Below, one piece after another: positions 15,905-27,913 of a DNA stretch of 33,809 bases. The translations under genes and the position numbers were made by a program. The stretch covers positions 1-33,809 of the forward strand of contig JAJZHH010000016.1 of assembly GCA_021804595.1 (NCBI GenBank). The letters are read 5' to 3'. This DNA comes from Pseudomonadota bacterium (GTDB lineage: Bacteria; Pseudomonadota; Gammaproteobacteria; Burkholderiales; Burkholderiaceae_C). Under the pieces are notes generated by a model. It was given only the letters and a program-made list of their open reading frames with translations, was not told the origin of the DNA and ran no database searches. How positions within the stretch are numbered: the stretch's first letter is position 1; the number at the start of each line of letters is the position of its first letter.

Positions 15905-17332
15905 ATGAGCAAGGCATTCGATCTCGTCGTCATCGGCGCCGGCCCCGGCGGCTACATCGCGGCGATCCGCGCCGCGCAGCTCGGCCTCAGCGTGGCCTGC
16001 GTCGACGCCTGGACCGGCGCGAAGGGCGGCCCCGCTCCCGGCGGCACCTGCACCAACGTCGGCTGCATTCCGAGCAAGGCGCTGCTGCAGTCGAGCGAGC
16101 ACTTCGAGCACGCCGGCCACGGCTTCGCCGAGCACGGCATCGGCGTGTCGGGGCTGACGATGGACGTTGCGCGCATGATCACGCGCAAGGACCAGGTGGT
16201 GCGGCAGAACAACGAAGGCATCCTGTACCTGTTCAAGAAGAACAAGGTGACCTTCTTCCACGGCCGCGCCGCGTTCGCCGGCCGCCGCGACGACGGCTTC
16301 GAGCTGAGCGTCAGCGGCAAGGCCGAGGAGACGCTGCACGCGCGCCAGGTCATCGTCGCCACCGGCTCCAACCCGCGCGAGCTGCCCGGCGTGCCGTTCG
16401 ACGAGCAGCGCGTGCTGTCGAACACCGGCGCGCTGGCCATCGACGCGGTGCCGCAGCGCCTGGGCGTGATCGGCGCCGGCGTCATCGGCCTCGAGATGGG
16501 CTCGGTGTGGCGGCGCCTGGGCGCGCAGGTCACGGTGCTCGAGGCGCTGCCCGATTTCCTCGGCGCGGCCGACCAGCAGGTTGCGAAGGAAGCGCTGAAG
16601 GCGTTCGGCAAGCAGGGCCTGGACATCCGCCTGGGGGTGAAGATCGACGCCGTCGAGCCGGGCCAGGACGGCGTGGCGCTGCGCTACACCGACGCCGCCG
16701 GACAGGCCCAGCAGCTCGACGTCGACCGTCTGATCGTCTCCATCGGCCGGGTGCCCAACACCGCCGGACTGAACGCCGACGCGGTCGGGCTGCAGCTCGA
16801 CGCGCGCGGCTTCATCCAGGTCGACGACGACTGCCGCACGACGGTGCAGGGCATCTGGGCGGTCGGCGACGTCGTGCGCGGCCCGATGCTGGCGCACAAG
16901 GCCGAGGAGGAAGGCGTCGCGGTGGCCGAACGCATCTGCGGGCAGAAGCCCCACGTCGATTTCGCGACGGTGCCGTGGGTCATCTACACCAGCCCCGAAA
17001 TCGCCTGGGTCGGCGCCACCGAGCAGGCGCTGAAGGCGCAGGGCCGCGCGTACAAGGCCGGCAGCTTCCCGTTCATGGCCAACGGCCGTGCGCGCGCGCT
17101 CGGCGACACCACCGGCTTCGTCAAGGTGCTGGCCGACGCGACGACCGACGAGATCCTCGGCGTGCACATCATCGGCCCGCTGGCCTCGGAGCTGGTGGCC
17201 GAAGCCGCGGTGGCGATGGAGTTCAAGGCCGCGGCCGAAGACATCGCCCGCATCTGCCATGCCCACCCGACCTTGTCGGAGGCGATGAAGGAAGCGGCGC
17301 TGGCCGTCGACGGGCGCAGCCTGAACTTCTGA
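15905..17332 (+). CDS. lpdA: Dihydrolipoyl dehydrogenase (E3)
   Basis: A 475-residue FAD enzyme that reoxidises the E2 lipoyl group and makes NADH. FAD motif [10 protein letters not shown] (11-20); redox-active disulfide Cys49/Cys54 in [16 protein letters not shown]-binding [13 protein letters not shown] near residue 185; second FAD motif [20 protein letters not shown]; and the C-terminal catalytic His in [10 protein letters not shown]. The start at 15905 is chosen because GAGGAG (15892-15897) lies seven bases ahead; the in-frame ATG at 15890 falls in the end of sucB. Closely spaced with sucB, so E1, E2 and E3 are one operon (also called odhL). Confidence 0.96.
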   Translation: MSKAFDLVVIGAGPGGYIAAIRAAQLGLSVACVDAWTGAKGGPAPGGTCTNVGCIPSKALLQSSEHFEHAGHGFAEHGIGVSGLTMDVARMITRKDQVVRQNNEGILYLFKKNKVTFFHGRAAFAGRRDDGFELSVSGKAEETLHARQVIVATGSNPRELPGVPFDEQRVLSNTGALAIDAVPQRLGVIGAGVIGLEMGSVWRRLGAQVTVLEALPDFLGAADQQVAKEALKAFGKQGLDIRLGVKIDAVEPGQDGVALRYTDAAGQAQQLDVDRLIVSIGRVPNTAGLNADAVGLQLDARGFIQVDDDCRTTVQGIWAVGDVVRGPMLAHKAEEEGVAVAERICGQKPHVDFATVPWVIYTSPEIAWVGATEQALKAQGRAYKAGSFPFMANGRARALGDTTGFVKVLADATTDEILGVHIIGPLASELVAEAAVAMEFKAAAEDIARICHAHPTLSEAMKEAALAVDGRSLNF

Positions 17333-17343
17333 CCAGGGCGCGG

Positions 17344-18441
17344 GTGGACGTCTCCAGCTACGCGCGCCGCGCGCTGCGCGAGCGCGGCCACGCGCCCGAC
17401 GCCGCGCAGTCCGCCGCGCTGCGGCGGCTGCAGCGCGCGTTCGACGCCTGGGTCGCGTACAAGTCCAGGCGCTCGAGCGCGGTGCGCCGATTGCTGGTTC
17501 ACCCCGAGCTGCCGCGCGGGCTCTATATGTGGGGCGGGGTCGGTCGCGGCAAGAGCATGCTGATGGACGCGTTCTTCGTCACCGTGCCGGTGGTGCGCAA
17601 GACGCGGCTGCATTTCCACGAGTTCATGCGCGAGGTGCACCGCGAGCTGGCCGCGCTGCAGGGCATCCAGGATCCGCTGCGCGAGTTGGCGCGCCGCATC
17701 GCGCGGCGCTTCCGGCTGATCTGCTTCGATGAGTTCCACATCGCCGACGTGACCGACGCGATGATCCTCGACCGCCTGCTCGAGGGTTTGTTCGACGAAG
17801 GCGTGGTGCTGATGGCGACGAGCAATTTCCACCCCGACGCGCTGTACCCGGACGGCCTGCACCGCGACCGCATCCTGCCGGCGATCGAGCGCATCAAGCG
17901 CCACATGGAGGTGATCCAGGTCGACGCCGGCACCGACTACCGGCTGCGCGCGATGCGCGCGCTGACGCTCTACCACACGCCGCTGGGCGCGGCCGCCGAC
18001 GCCGCGATGGAGCAGGCTTTCGAGCTGCTCGCCGAAGCGGCAGACGAAGATCCGACGCTGCACATCGAGCACCGCGAGCTGGTCGCGCTGCGGCGCGCCG
18101 GCGGCGTGATCTGGTTCGACTTCCAGACCCTGTGCAACACGCCGCGATCGCAGAACGACTATCTGGAGATCGCCGCCGACTTCCACACCGTGCTGTTGTC
18201 CGACGTGCCGCTGATGACGCCCGAGCTGGCCAGCTCGGCGCGGCGTTTCACGCTGCTGGTCGACGTGCTGTACGACCGCAACGTCAAGCTGGTGCTGTCG
18301 GCCGCGGTGGCGCCGGCGCAGCTGTACCAGGCCGGGCCGCTGGCGCACGAGTTCGAGCGCACCGTCTCGCGCTTGCTGGAAATGCAGACCGACGCTTATC
18401 TGGAGCGTGAGCGCCGCGACGTGCTCACGGCATTGACCTGA
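17344..18441 (+). CDS. zapE: Cell-division ATPase ZapE (AFG1-like)
   Basis: A 365-residue P-loop ATPase of the AFG1/ZapE family. Walker A is GGVGRGKSML (near 63-72) and Walker B is LICFDEFHIADVTDAM (near 126-141). The segments LHFHEFM, TSNFHPDALYPDGLHRDRILPAI and the FDF-TLC region are family hallmarks. Bacterial ZapE modulates FtsZ ring constriction; mitochondrial AFG1 relatives act in protein quality control. The start is a GTG at 17344, since upstream in-frame codons lie inside lpdA. A weak CAGGG precedes it. It lies 11 bp after lpdA, an arrangement common in Burkholderiales, and overlaps the next gene by one base (TGATG). Confidence 0.92.
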   Translation: MDVSSYARRALRERGHAPDAAQSAALRRLQRAFDAWVAYKSRRSSAVRRLLVHPELPRGLYMWGGVGRGKSMLMDAFFVTVPVVRKTRLHFHEFMREVHRELAALQGIQDPLRELARRIARRFRLICFDEFHIADVTDAMILDRLLEGLFDEGVVLMATSNFHPDALYPDGLHRDRILPAIERIKRHMEVIQVDAGTDYRLRAMRALTLYHTPLGAAADAAMEQAFELLAEAADEDPTLHIEHRELVALRRAGGVIWFDFQTLCNTPRSQNDYLEIAADFHTVLLSDVPLMTPELASSARRFTLLVDVLYDRNVKLVLSAAVAPAQLYQAGPLAHEFERTVSRLLEMQTDAYLERERRDVLTALT

Positions 18442-18962
18442 TGCGCGCCTGGGTATCTGCCACCTGTCTGGGCGTCGCCGTCGCGGCGTTCGCGTGGCTG
18501 CTGCCGCCAACAGCGCAAGCCGCCGACAACGAAGCCGCTCTGAGCCAGGCGCAAGCCGCACTCGCTGCGCGCCACGCGCAGCAGCGCGCCGCGTGCGCGC
18601 AGCGTTTCTTCGTCAACGACTGCCTGCACCGTGCCGACGCCAGCTGGCGCGCCGCCGATGCGGCGTTGCGTGCGCGGCGCATCGTGCTCGAACGCGCGCG
18701 CCGTGCCGAGCTGGCCCGGCAGGAGCGCGAGCGCGTCGCCGAACGACTCGCCGAGCGTGCTGCGCCGCAGCCCCGCGTACCGGGGCAGCCGCAGTCGGCG
18801 CCGACGCCGCGGCCGCGCGCGCCGCGGGTGCTGCAGCCGCCGCCGGTGCACGACGCCAGCGCCGCGCGCGCGGCATACGAGCTCAAGCTGCGCGACTATG
18901 CGGCGCGGCGGGCCAGCGCCGCGCAGCGGCCACGCGACGCCGCGCCGCTGCCGCTACCGTGA
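18441..18962 (+). CDS. Secreted coiled-coil protein of unknown function
   Basis: A 173-residue protein not assigned to a named family. A clear signal peptide (1-27, ending AQA/AD) precedes an Ala/Arg/Gln-rich, strongly helical region (about 30-110) likely to form a coiled coil. Two cysteines (RAACAQRFFVNDCLHRAD, residues 52 and 61) could form a disulfide. A proline-rich stretch (112-132, PQPRVPGQPQ onward) and a short basic helical tail follow. Translational coupling to zapE through TGATG suggests co-expression. The paired-cysteine CAQRFFVNDC segment is the best handle for finding relatives. The stop region overlaps the convergent phosphatase gene by nine bases. Start and coding status are well supported by the signal peptide and overlap; function is unknown. 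Confidence 0.75.
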   Translation: MRAWVSATCLGVAVAAFAWLLPPTAQAADNEAALSQAQAALAARHAQQRAACAQRFFVNDCLHRADASWRAADAALRARRIVLERARRAELARQERERVAERLAERAAPQPRVPGQPQSAPTPRPRAPRVLQPPPVHDASAARAAYELKLRDYAARRASAAQRPRDAAPLPLP

Positions 18963-19712
18963 CGCCTCGCGCAGCTTGAGCACGGCCAGCGACAGGTTGT
19001 CGCCGCGGCCGCCGGCGCGCTCGCGCGCCTGCTCGATCAGGTAGGCGCAGGCGGCGCGCGGCTCCAGCCGCGACACCACCTTGGCCAGTTCCTGGTCGGT
19101 GAAGTAATGCCACAAGCCGTCGCTGCACAACATCACGCTGTCGCCCGCTTGCAACGCGACGGTGTCGGTGACGAACGGTGGGTCGTCGGGCATGCCCAGG
19201 CTGGCGGTCAGCACATTGCTCATCGCGTGGTTGCGCGCGGCAGCGGCGCTGAGGCGGCCGCTGTCGACGAGCTCCTGCACGTAGGAGTGGTCGCTCGTGC
19301 GCCGCAGCAGTTCGCCGTCGCGGATCACGTGCACGCGGCTGTCGCCGACGTGCGCCCAGTGGCACTGCCCGTCGGGTTCGAGCAGCACGCCGGCCCAGGT
19401 CGAGTGGGGCTCCTGCTCCGACGAGATCGCGTTGAGGCGGATCATCAGATGGCTTTCGCGCTGGATCGCCTGCAGCAGTTCGCGCGGCGTGCGCTGTTGC
19501 GGCGCGTGCGCGTCGAACAACTGTTGCGCCGTCATCACCAACTGGTCCGACGCCATGCGCCCGCCGCTGCGTCCGCCCATGCCGTCGGCGACCAGCGCCA
19601 GCAGCAGCCCGGGCACGCGCGGGTGGGCCAGGATCGCGACCCGATCCTGCTGGTATTCGCGGTCGCCGCGGTGAGTGCCGCTGGCGGCCTGCAACTGCAG
19701 CGCGGGCTTCAT
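18954..19712 (-). CDS. PP2C-family serine/threonine phosphatase
   Basis: A 252-residue soluble metal-dependent phosphatase. Conserved motifs in order: HRGDREYQQDR (14-24), LVADGMGGRSGG (metal aspartate Asp43), AHVGDSRVHVIRDG, TSDHSYVQ with NVLTASLG, LCSDGLWHYF, and GRGDNLSLAVL near the C-terminus. The length equals a stand-alone PP2C domain (Stp/PppA type) with no membrane segment. These enzymes reverse Ser/Thr phosphorylation by Hanks-type kinases; no kinase or FHA gene is nearby, so the partner is unknown. The ATG opening MKPALQL was chosen because the conserved domain begins there, although no good ribosome site precedes it. The frame stays open upstream, through repeat-like sequence. Confidence 0.88.
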   Translation of the reverse strand: MKPALQLQAASGTHRGDREYQQDRVAILAHPRVPGLLLALVADGMGGRSGGRMASDQLVMTAQQLFDAHAPQQRTPRELLQAIQRESHLMIRLNAISSEQEPHSTWAGVLLEPDGQCHWAHVGDSRVHVIRDGELLRRTSDHSYVQELVDSGRLSAAAARNHAMSNVLTASLGMPDDPPFVTDTVALQAGDSVMLCSDGLWHYFTDQELAKVVSRLEPRAACAYLIEQARERAGGRGDNLSLAVLKLREASR

Positions 19713-19825
19713 CGACGGGGAGGAACGCCAGCGCTGCAGCCGGGTCCATACAATGGGTCGGCCAGCCGTGTCCGCGGCGCACATGGCCGCGGCCAGGCCG
19801 CTTGCGCTGCCCATTGTCGTGCTCC

Positions 19826-19870
19826 CCGCCGTGGCAGAGCCCGCTGTTGCAGGCCCCGCTGTTGCAGATC
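19826..19870. repeat. 15-bp tandem repeat, three copies
   Basis: Units CCGCCGTGGCAG (19826), CCGCTGTTGCAG (19841) and CCGCTGTTGCAG (19856) recur every 15 bases; the last two are identical over 12 bases. The repeat lies between the divergent phosphatase and helicase genes. Its forward frame would encode a P-A-V-A-x pentapeptide repeat in line with the helicase, and the reverse frame an A-T-A-G-type repeat in line with the phosphatase, so a variable extension of either protein is possible. Confidence 0.6.
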
Positions 19871-19926
19871 CCATCCCGCGATCACATCGCGCTCCTCGAA
19901 TCGGCCGTCCGGCCGCAGCTACCCGT

Positions 19927-22020
<2,094 letters not shown>

Positions 22021-22021
22021 C

Positions 22022-22044
22022 GCGGCGCGCGCCTCAGGCGCCGC
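22022..22044. terminator. Weak hairpin between convergent helicase and bamD genes
   Basis: GCGGCGC (22022-22028) and GCGCCGC (22038-22044) flank a nine-base loop immediately after the helicase stop. It is the only stem in the 48-bp convergent gap and lacks a T-tract, so a terminator role is tentative. Confidence 0.3.
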
Positions 22045-22068
22045 TGCCGGCGCGTGGTGGCGTGGCGT

Positions 22069-22884
22069 TCACCACAGCCCCCACCAGCTCTCATTGCGTC
22101 GCGGCAGGCCGGACTTGAAGAAACTGCTGTGCGGGAAGTTCAGCCGCAGCACGCGTTCGGCGTCGTCGCGCTGCTGGGTCAGTCCGAGGTGGTCGTAGCT
22201 GTCGACCAGCACGGCCAGCGCGAGTTCGACCGCGGGTGCGTCGGGGTAGTCGCGGATCGCCTGCTGCGCGCGGTCCGCCGCGGCCACGAATGCCCCGTGG
22301 CGGTCGTAGAACAGCGCGACGTCGGCATCGTATGCCGCCAGCGCATTGATGACGAAGCGCATGCGCTGGCGCGCATCGGGCGCGTACTTGCTGTGCGGGA
22401 AGCGGGTCACGAGTTCCTTGAACGACTCGAAGGCGTCCTTCGCCGCATGCTGGTCGCGCTCGTAGACCTTCTGCCCGGACAGGCCGGCGAACCAGCTGCT
22501 GTTGTCGTAGAAGTTGATCCGCCCCTTCAGGTACAGCACGTAGTCGGTGTCGGGGTTGTTCGGGTAGATCTTCAGGAACCGGTCGCACGCGGCCAGCGCC
22601 TGTGCGCGGTCGCCCTGCTTGTAGTGACCGTAGGCGACTTCGATCAGCGCCTGCTGCGCCAGCACACCGTACGGGTAGCGCGACTCGAGCTTTTCGAAAT
22701 ACTTGGTCGCGGTATCGTAGGCGCCGCTGTCCATCTCGCTCTTGGCTTCGGTGTACAGCTTCTGCGCCGACCAGTTCGCGGTGATGTCGGTGTTGGCCGG
22801 CCCGGCGCAGGCGCCGAGGGCGACTGCGGCGAGCAGCAGGGTGGCGCGCAGCAGCCGGCGCGCATTCGGGGGGAACGATTTCAC
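22069..22884 (-). CDS. bamD: Outer-membrane assembly lipoprotein BamD
   Basis: A 271-residue lipoprotein of the beta-barrel assembly (BAM) complex, essential in many Gram-negatives. The signal ends in the lipobox LGAC with the lipidated Cys26. Five TPR-like repeats fill residues about 35-250. Typical segments are LYTEAKSEMDSGAYDTATKYFEKLESRYPYG, shown here only by its ends LYTEAK and SRYPYG, and NPDTDYVLYLKGR, RFPHSKYAPDA and NFPHSSFF. Length is normal. Divergent from rluD, as in Escherichia coli. A perfect TATAAT lies 33 bp upstream. Confidence 0.95.
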   Translation of the reverse strand: MKSFPPNARRLLRATLLLAAVALGACAGPANTDITANWSAQKLYTEAKSEMDSGAYDTATKYFEKLESRYPYGVLAQQALIEVAYGHYKQGDRAQALAACDRFLKIYPNNPDTDYVLYLKGRINFYDNSSWFAGLSGQKVYERDQHAAKDAFESFKELVTRFPHSKYAPDARQRMRFVINALAAYDADVALFYDRHGAFVAAADRAQQAIRDYPDAPAVELALAVLVDSYDHLGLTQQRDDAERVLRLNFPHSSFFKSGLPRRNESWWGLW

Positions 22885-22916
22885 AAGGCGACTCGCAGAA
22901 GTGGCGGCTGGCCCGC

Positions 22917-22922
22917 ATTATA
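22917..22922 (-). promoter_or_regulatory. -10 element of the bamD promoter
   Basis: The reverse strand reads TATAAT at 22922-22917, a perfect sigma-70 -10 box in very GC-rich DNA. It would start transcription about 25 bases before the bamD ATG. No recognisable -35 box lies 16-18 bp upstream. Confidence 0.55.
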
Positions 22923-22981
22923 GGAAGAGGCCGCCATGGCCTCGGCGTCCGCCGCCGGCACGCTGCACTATGCTGGCAATC

Positions 22982-24091
22982 ATGCGCTACGCTCCGCCCG
23001 CGCCGCCGCCCGGCGCAGCCGACCTCCGACCGCCGCCGCGCGCGGCCGGCACCGCCGCGACCTTGGACGACGACACCGATCCACCGCCGTCCGGCGAGGC
23101 CGTCGAGCCACTCGCCGAGGCTGATGCGGTGCTGCGCGCCGAGGTGCCGGCGGCGACGGCCGGCGAGCGGCTCGACAAGGTGCTTGCCGCGTTGTTTCCG
23201 CAGTTCTCGCGCAGCCGGCTGAAGTCCTGGTGCGAGGCCGGGCTGGTCAGCGCCGCCGGCGTGCCGTTGGCGCCGCGCGCGAAAGCGCGCGCCGGCGCCC
23301 GGATCGAACTGCGCGTGCCCACCGACGCCGAAGCCAGCAGCTTCACCGCCGAGCCGGTGCCGTTGCGCGTGCTGTGGCACGACGACGTCGTCGCGGTGAT
23401 CGACAAGCCCGCCGGGCTGGTCGTGCACCCGGCCGCCGGCAACTGGAGCGGCACCTTGCTCAACGGGCTGCTGGCACGGTTTCCGGGCAGCGCGGCGCTG
23501 CCTCGCGCCGGCATCGTGCACCGTCTCGACAAGGACACCAGCGGACTGCTCGTCGTCGCCCTGTCGCTGGCTGCGCAGACCGATCTGGTGCGTCAGCTGC
23601 AGGCGCGCAGCGTGTCTCGCCAGTACCTGGCGCTGGCCTGGGGCGAGCTGAGCGCGGCGCGCAGCGTCGACGCGCCGATCGGGCGTCATCCGCGCGACCG
23701 CCTGCGCATGGCCGTGGTCGCGTCGGGCAAGCCGGCGCGAACCCATTTCGAGCCGCTGGCCACGCTGTCGACGCCGGCCGGCGCGATCACCGCCATGCGC
23801 TGCCGGCTCGACACCGGTCGCACCCACCAGATCCGCGTGCACGCGCAACACCTCGGCCTGCCGCTGGTCGGCGACGCGCTGTATGGCCGGCGCGGCGCGC
23901 CGACCACGTCGGCACCCTGGGATCTGCTGGCGCGCCAGGCGCTGCATGCCGCGGTGCTGAGCTTCGACCATCCGCGCGACGCGCGGCGCCTGAGCTTCGT
24001 CGCGCCGGTCGCCGACGACGTGCGCGCGTTGTGGCTGGCGCTCGGCGGCGACGCCGCGGTGCTGGCGGTCGACGCCTGGAGCCGTGGATGA
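22982..24091 (+). CDS. rluD: 23S rRNA pseudouridine synthase RluD
   Basis: A 369-residue pseudouridine synthase of the RluA family, which modifies helix 69 of 23S rRNA in the RluD group. An S4-like RNA-binding domain (about 55-105, AGERLDKVLAALFPQFSRSRLK region) precedes the catalytic domain, with the catalytic Asp183 in GIVHRLDKDTSGLL. RTHQIRVHAQHLGLPLVGDALYG is the C-terminal family signature region. The N-terminal 45 residues are proline- and aspartate-rich and not conserved. ATG at 22982 is used; ATG at 22970 (MLAI) is an alternative. The divergent bamD and downstream pgeF support RluD over other family members. The stop overlaps the pgeF ATG. Confidence 0.92.
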   Translation: MRYAPPAPPPGAADLRPPPRAAGTAATLDDDTDPPPSGEAVEPLAEADAVLRAEVPAATAGERLDKVLAALFPQFSRSRLKSWCEAGLVSAAGVPLAPRAKARAGARIELRVPTDAEASSFTAEPVPLRVLWHDDVVAVIDKPAGLVVHPAAGNWSGTLLNGLLARFPGSAALPRAGIVHRLDKDTSGLLVVALSLAAQTDLVRQLQARSVSRQYLALAWGELSAARSVDAPIGRHPRDRLRMAVVASGKPARTHFEPLATLSTPAGAITAMRCRLDTGRTHQIRVHAQHLGLPLVGDALYGRRGAPTTSAPWDLLARQALHAAVLSFDHPRDARRLSFVAPVADDVRALWLALGGDAAVLAVDAWSRG

Positions 24092-24843
24092 CACCGCCGC
24101 TCGACGCGGTGCTGCGCGGCGCGAACGGCGCGCGTGCGCTGTTCACGACGCGCCGCGGCGGTGTCAGCGTGGCGCCGTACGACTCGCTGAACCTCGGCGA
24201 CCACGTCGGCGACGACCCGGCGGCGGTTGCCGCCAACCGCGCGCGGCTGCTCGAAGCGCTGCGCGATGACGGGGTGGAGCGCATCGCCTGGCTGAACCAG
24301 GTGCACGGCAGCGAGGTCGTCGATCTCGACGCCTGGGACGGCGCCGGCGTGCCGCGCGCCGACGCTGCGGTGACGCGTCGCGCCGGGCTGGCCGCCTGCG
24401 TGCTGGTCGCCGACTGCCTGCCGGTGCTGCTGGCCGCGCCGGGAGCGGTCGGCGCCGCGCACGCCGGCTGGCGCGGACTGGCCGCAGGCGTGGTCGACAA
24501 CTGCGTGCGCGCGCTGTGCGAGAAGGCCGGCTGCGGCCCCGCCGACGTGCAGGCCTGGCTGGGGCCGGCGATCGGGCCGCGCGCGTTCGAGGTCGGCGAC
24601 GAGGTGCGCGAGGCCTTCGTCGTCAGCGATGCGCAAGCCTCCCGTGCTTTCCTGCGTCTGCGCGCCGGGTACTGGCTGGCCGACCTGTTCACGCTCGCAC
24701 GGCAGCGACTGCGCGCGATCGGGGTTTCGGCGATTCACGCGGACGACATCTGCACGGTGTCGAATCCGCACGATTGCTACAGCTACCGGCGCGATCGGGT
24801 GTGCGGGCGCCAGGCCGGTCTGGTCTGGATTCCCTCGCGTTGA
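24088..24843 (+). CDS. pgeF: Peptidoglycan editing factor PgeF (YfiH/LACC1 family)
   Basis: A 251-residue member of the DUF152/YfiH family, once called multicopper polyphenol oxidase. The conserved metal-binding triad is present: His73 (NQVHGSEV), Cys110 (VADCLPVLL) and His125 (AAHAGWRG). FTTRRGGVS and SYRRD near the ends are typical. Bacterial PgeF corrects misincorporation in peptidoglycan precursors; relatives show purine nucleoside phosphorylase or deaminase activity. It overlaps rluD by four bases (ATGA), so the two are translationally coupled, the same pairing as in Escherichia coli. Confidence 0.92.
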   Translation: MTPPLDAVLRGANGARALFTTRRGGVSVAPYDSLNLGDHVGDDPAAVAANRARLLEALRDDGVERIAWLNQVHGSEVVDLDAWDGAGVPRADAAVTRRAGLAACVLVADCLPVLLAAPGAVGAAHAGWRGLAAGVVDNCVRALCEKAGCGPADVQAWLGPAIGPRAFEVGDEVREAFVVSDAQASRAFLRLRAGYWLADLFTLARQRLRAIGVSAIHADDICTVSNPHDCYSYRRDRVCGRQAGLVWIPSR

Positions 24844-24868
24844 CACGCTATGACCTTTGCCCAAGAAT
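24840..24868 (+). promoter_or_regulatory. Candidate phaC promoter overlapping the pgeF stop codon
   Basis: A perfect -35 hexamer TTGACA (24840-24845) includes the pgeF TGA. A 17-bp spacer then AAGAAT (24863-24868, four of six) follows. Transcription would start near 24875, favouring the second in-frame ATG (24879) and a very short leader. Confidence 0.35.
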
Positions 24869-26621
24869 GATTCGCACGATGGCAACCGATTCGAGAGCAA
24901 AGCGCGCGTCCGCCGCGACGCGCGAACCCGCCGCCGGGGATCGCCCCGAAGCCGCCGAGCTGCAGCTCGGCTTCGAGCGCGCGATGCGCGCGCTCGGCAC
25001 GCAGGCGCCGCGCCTCGACCTGGCGCGCGTGAGCGAGATCCAGGCGCGCTTCGGCCGCGAATGCGCCGAGCTGTGGCGCGGCCTGCTGGCCGGCAGCGAA
25101 CAGCCGGCCGAAATCCGCGACCGTCGCTTCGCCGCGCAGAGCTGGCGCGACAACCGCTATTCGTCGTGGGTCGCCGCGGCCTATCTGCTGCACGCGCGAG
25201 CGCTGCTCGAGCTGGCCGACGCGGTGCAGGCGCCGCCGAAAGTGCAGCAGAAGATCCGTTTCGCGGTGCAGCAATGGGTCGACGCAGCGGCGCCAAGCAA
25301 TATGCTGGCGCTGAACCCGGAGGCGATCGAGGCTGCGCTGCAGACGCAGGGCGACAGCCTGCGCCGCGGCATCGCCAACCTGCTCGGCGACCTGCGCCGC
25401 GGCAAGCTGACGCAGACCGACGAGACCGCGTTCGAAGTCGGCCGCAACGTCGCCACCACCGAAGGCGCGGTGGTGTTCGAGAACGACTGGTTCCAGCTGA
25501 TCGACTACAAGCCGCTGGGCGCCAAGGTGCACGCGCGGCCGCTGCTGATCGTTCCGCCGTGCATCAACAAGTACTACATCCTCGACCTGCAGCCGGCGAA
25601 CTCGCTGGTGCGCTACGCGCTCGAGCAGGGCCAGCGCGTGCTGCTGGTGTCGTGGCGCAACCCCGACGCCGACTGCGCGCAGTGGAGCTGGGACGACTAC
25701 GTCGAGCACGGCGTGCTGCGCGCGATCGAGGTGGCGTCGGAGATCGCCGCGGCGGCGCGCCCGGCGCGCGCGCGGCAGCTGGCCGACGGCGGCATCAACG
25801 CACTGGGCTTCTGCGTCGGCGGCACGCTGCTGGGCACCGCGCTGGCGGTGCTGGCCGCGCGCGGCCAGCGGCCGGTGCACGCGGCCACGCTGCTGACCAC
25901 GCTGCTCGATTTCACCGACACCGGCGTGCTCGACGTGTTCGTCGACGAGGCCCAGGTGGCGATGCGCGAGGCGACGATAGGCCGCGGCGGGCTGCTCACC
26001 GGCGCCGAGCTGTCGGCGGCGTTCTCGAGCCTGCGCCCGGTCGACCTGACCTGGAACTACGTCGTCGGCAACTACCTGAAAGGGCAGACGCCGCCGCCGT
26101 TCGACCTGCTGTACTGGAATTCGGACAGCACCAACCTGCCGGGGCCGATGCTCGCCTGGTATCTGCGCAACCTGTATCTGGAGAACCGGCTGCGCGAACC
26201 CGGCGCGCTGCAGGTGTGCGGCGCCGCGGTCGACCTCGGCCGCGTCGGGCTGCCGGCCTACGTCTACGCGTCGCGCGAGGACCACATCGTGCCGTGGGCC
26301 TCGGCCTACGCATCGGCGCGGCTGCTCGGCGGCGACACCCGCTTCGTGCTCGGCGCGTCGGGCCACATCGCCGGCGTGATCAACCCGGCGGCCAGCGGCA
26401 AGCGCAGCCATTGGCGCGCGCCGGCCGACGCGGCGTTGCCGCAGGCCGCCGAGCAGTGGCTGGGCGGCGCGCAGGAACACGCCGGCAGCTGGTGGCCCGA
26501 CTGGGCCGGCTGGCTGCGCGCGCACGCCGGACCCGAGCAGGCCGCGCCGCGCGACTACGGCGGCGCGGGCCATGTCGCGATCGAGCCGGCACCGGGGCGC
26601 TACGTCAAGGTCCGCGCATGA
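24867..26621 (+). CDS. phaC: Class I poly(3-hydroxyalkanoate) synthase PhaC
   Basis: A 584-residue polymerase that builds PHA from (R)-3-hydroxyacyl-CoA at the granule surface. The lipase-box-like motif GFCVGG contains the catalytic Cys316; the other triad residues are Asp472 (SREDHIVPW) and His500 (GASGHIAGVINP). The N-terminal PhaC domain (about 60-230) carries the segment FEVGRNVATTEGAVVFEN. Length and the single subunit indicate class I (short-chain monomers). ATGs at 24867 and 24879 are both possible and neither has a clear ribosome site. Followed by phaA and phaB in the same direction. Confidence 0.95.
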   Translation: MIRTMATDSRAKRASAATREPAAGDRPEAAELQLGFERAMRALGTQAPRLDLARVSEIQARFGRECAELWRGLLAGSEQPAEIRDRRFAAQSWRDNRYSSWVAAAYLLHARALLELADAVQAPPKVQQKIRFAVQQWVDAAAPSNMLALNPEAIEAALQTQGDSLRRGIANLLGDLRRGKLTQTDETAFEVGRNVATTEGAVVFENDWFQLIDYKPLGAKVHARPLLIVPPCINKYYILDLQPANSLVRYALEQGQRVLLVSWRNPDADCAQWSWDDYVEHGVLRAIEVASEIAAAARPARARQLADGGINALGFCVGGTLLGTALAVLAARGQRPVHAATLLTTLLDFTDTGVLDVFVDEAQVAMREATIGRGGLLTGAELSAAFSSLRPVDLTWNYVVGNYLKGQTPPPFDLLYWNSDSTNLPGPMLAWYLRNLYLENRLREPGALQVCGAAVDLGRVGLPAYVYASREDHIVPWASAYASARLLGGDTRFVLGASGHIAGVINPAASGKRSHWRAPADAALPQAAEQWLGGAQEHAGSWWPDWAGWLRAHAGPEQAAPRDYGGAGHVAIEPAPGRYVKVRA

Positions 26622-26687
26622 CGCGCGCCGCCTTGCGCGGCAGGCAACGTTCCCATCGACCCACCATTTTTTCCAGGAGACCGAGTG

Positions 26688-27872
<1,185 letters not shown>

Positions 27873-27913
27873 AATCCGTATTCATTCGAACGAAAGCAAC
27901 GAGGAGAGACAGC

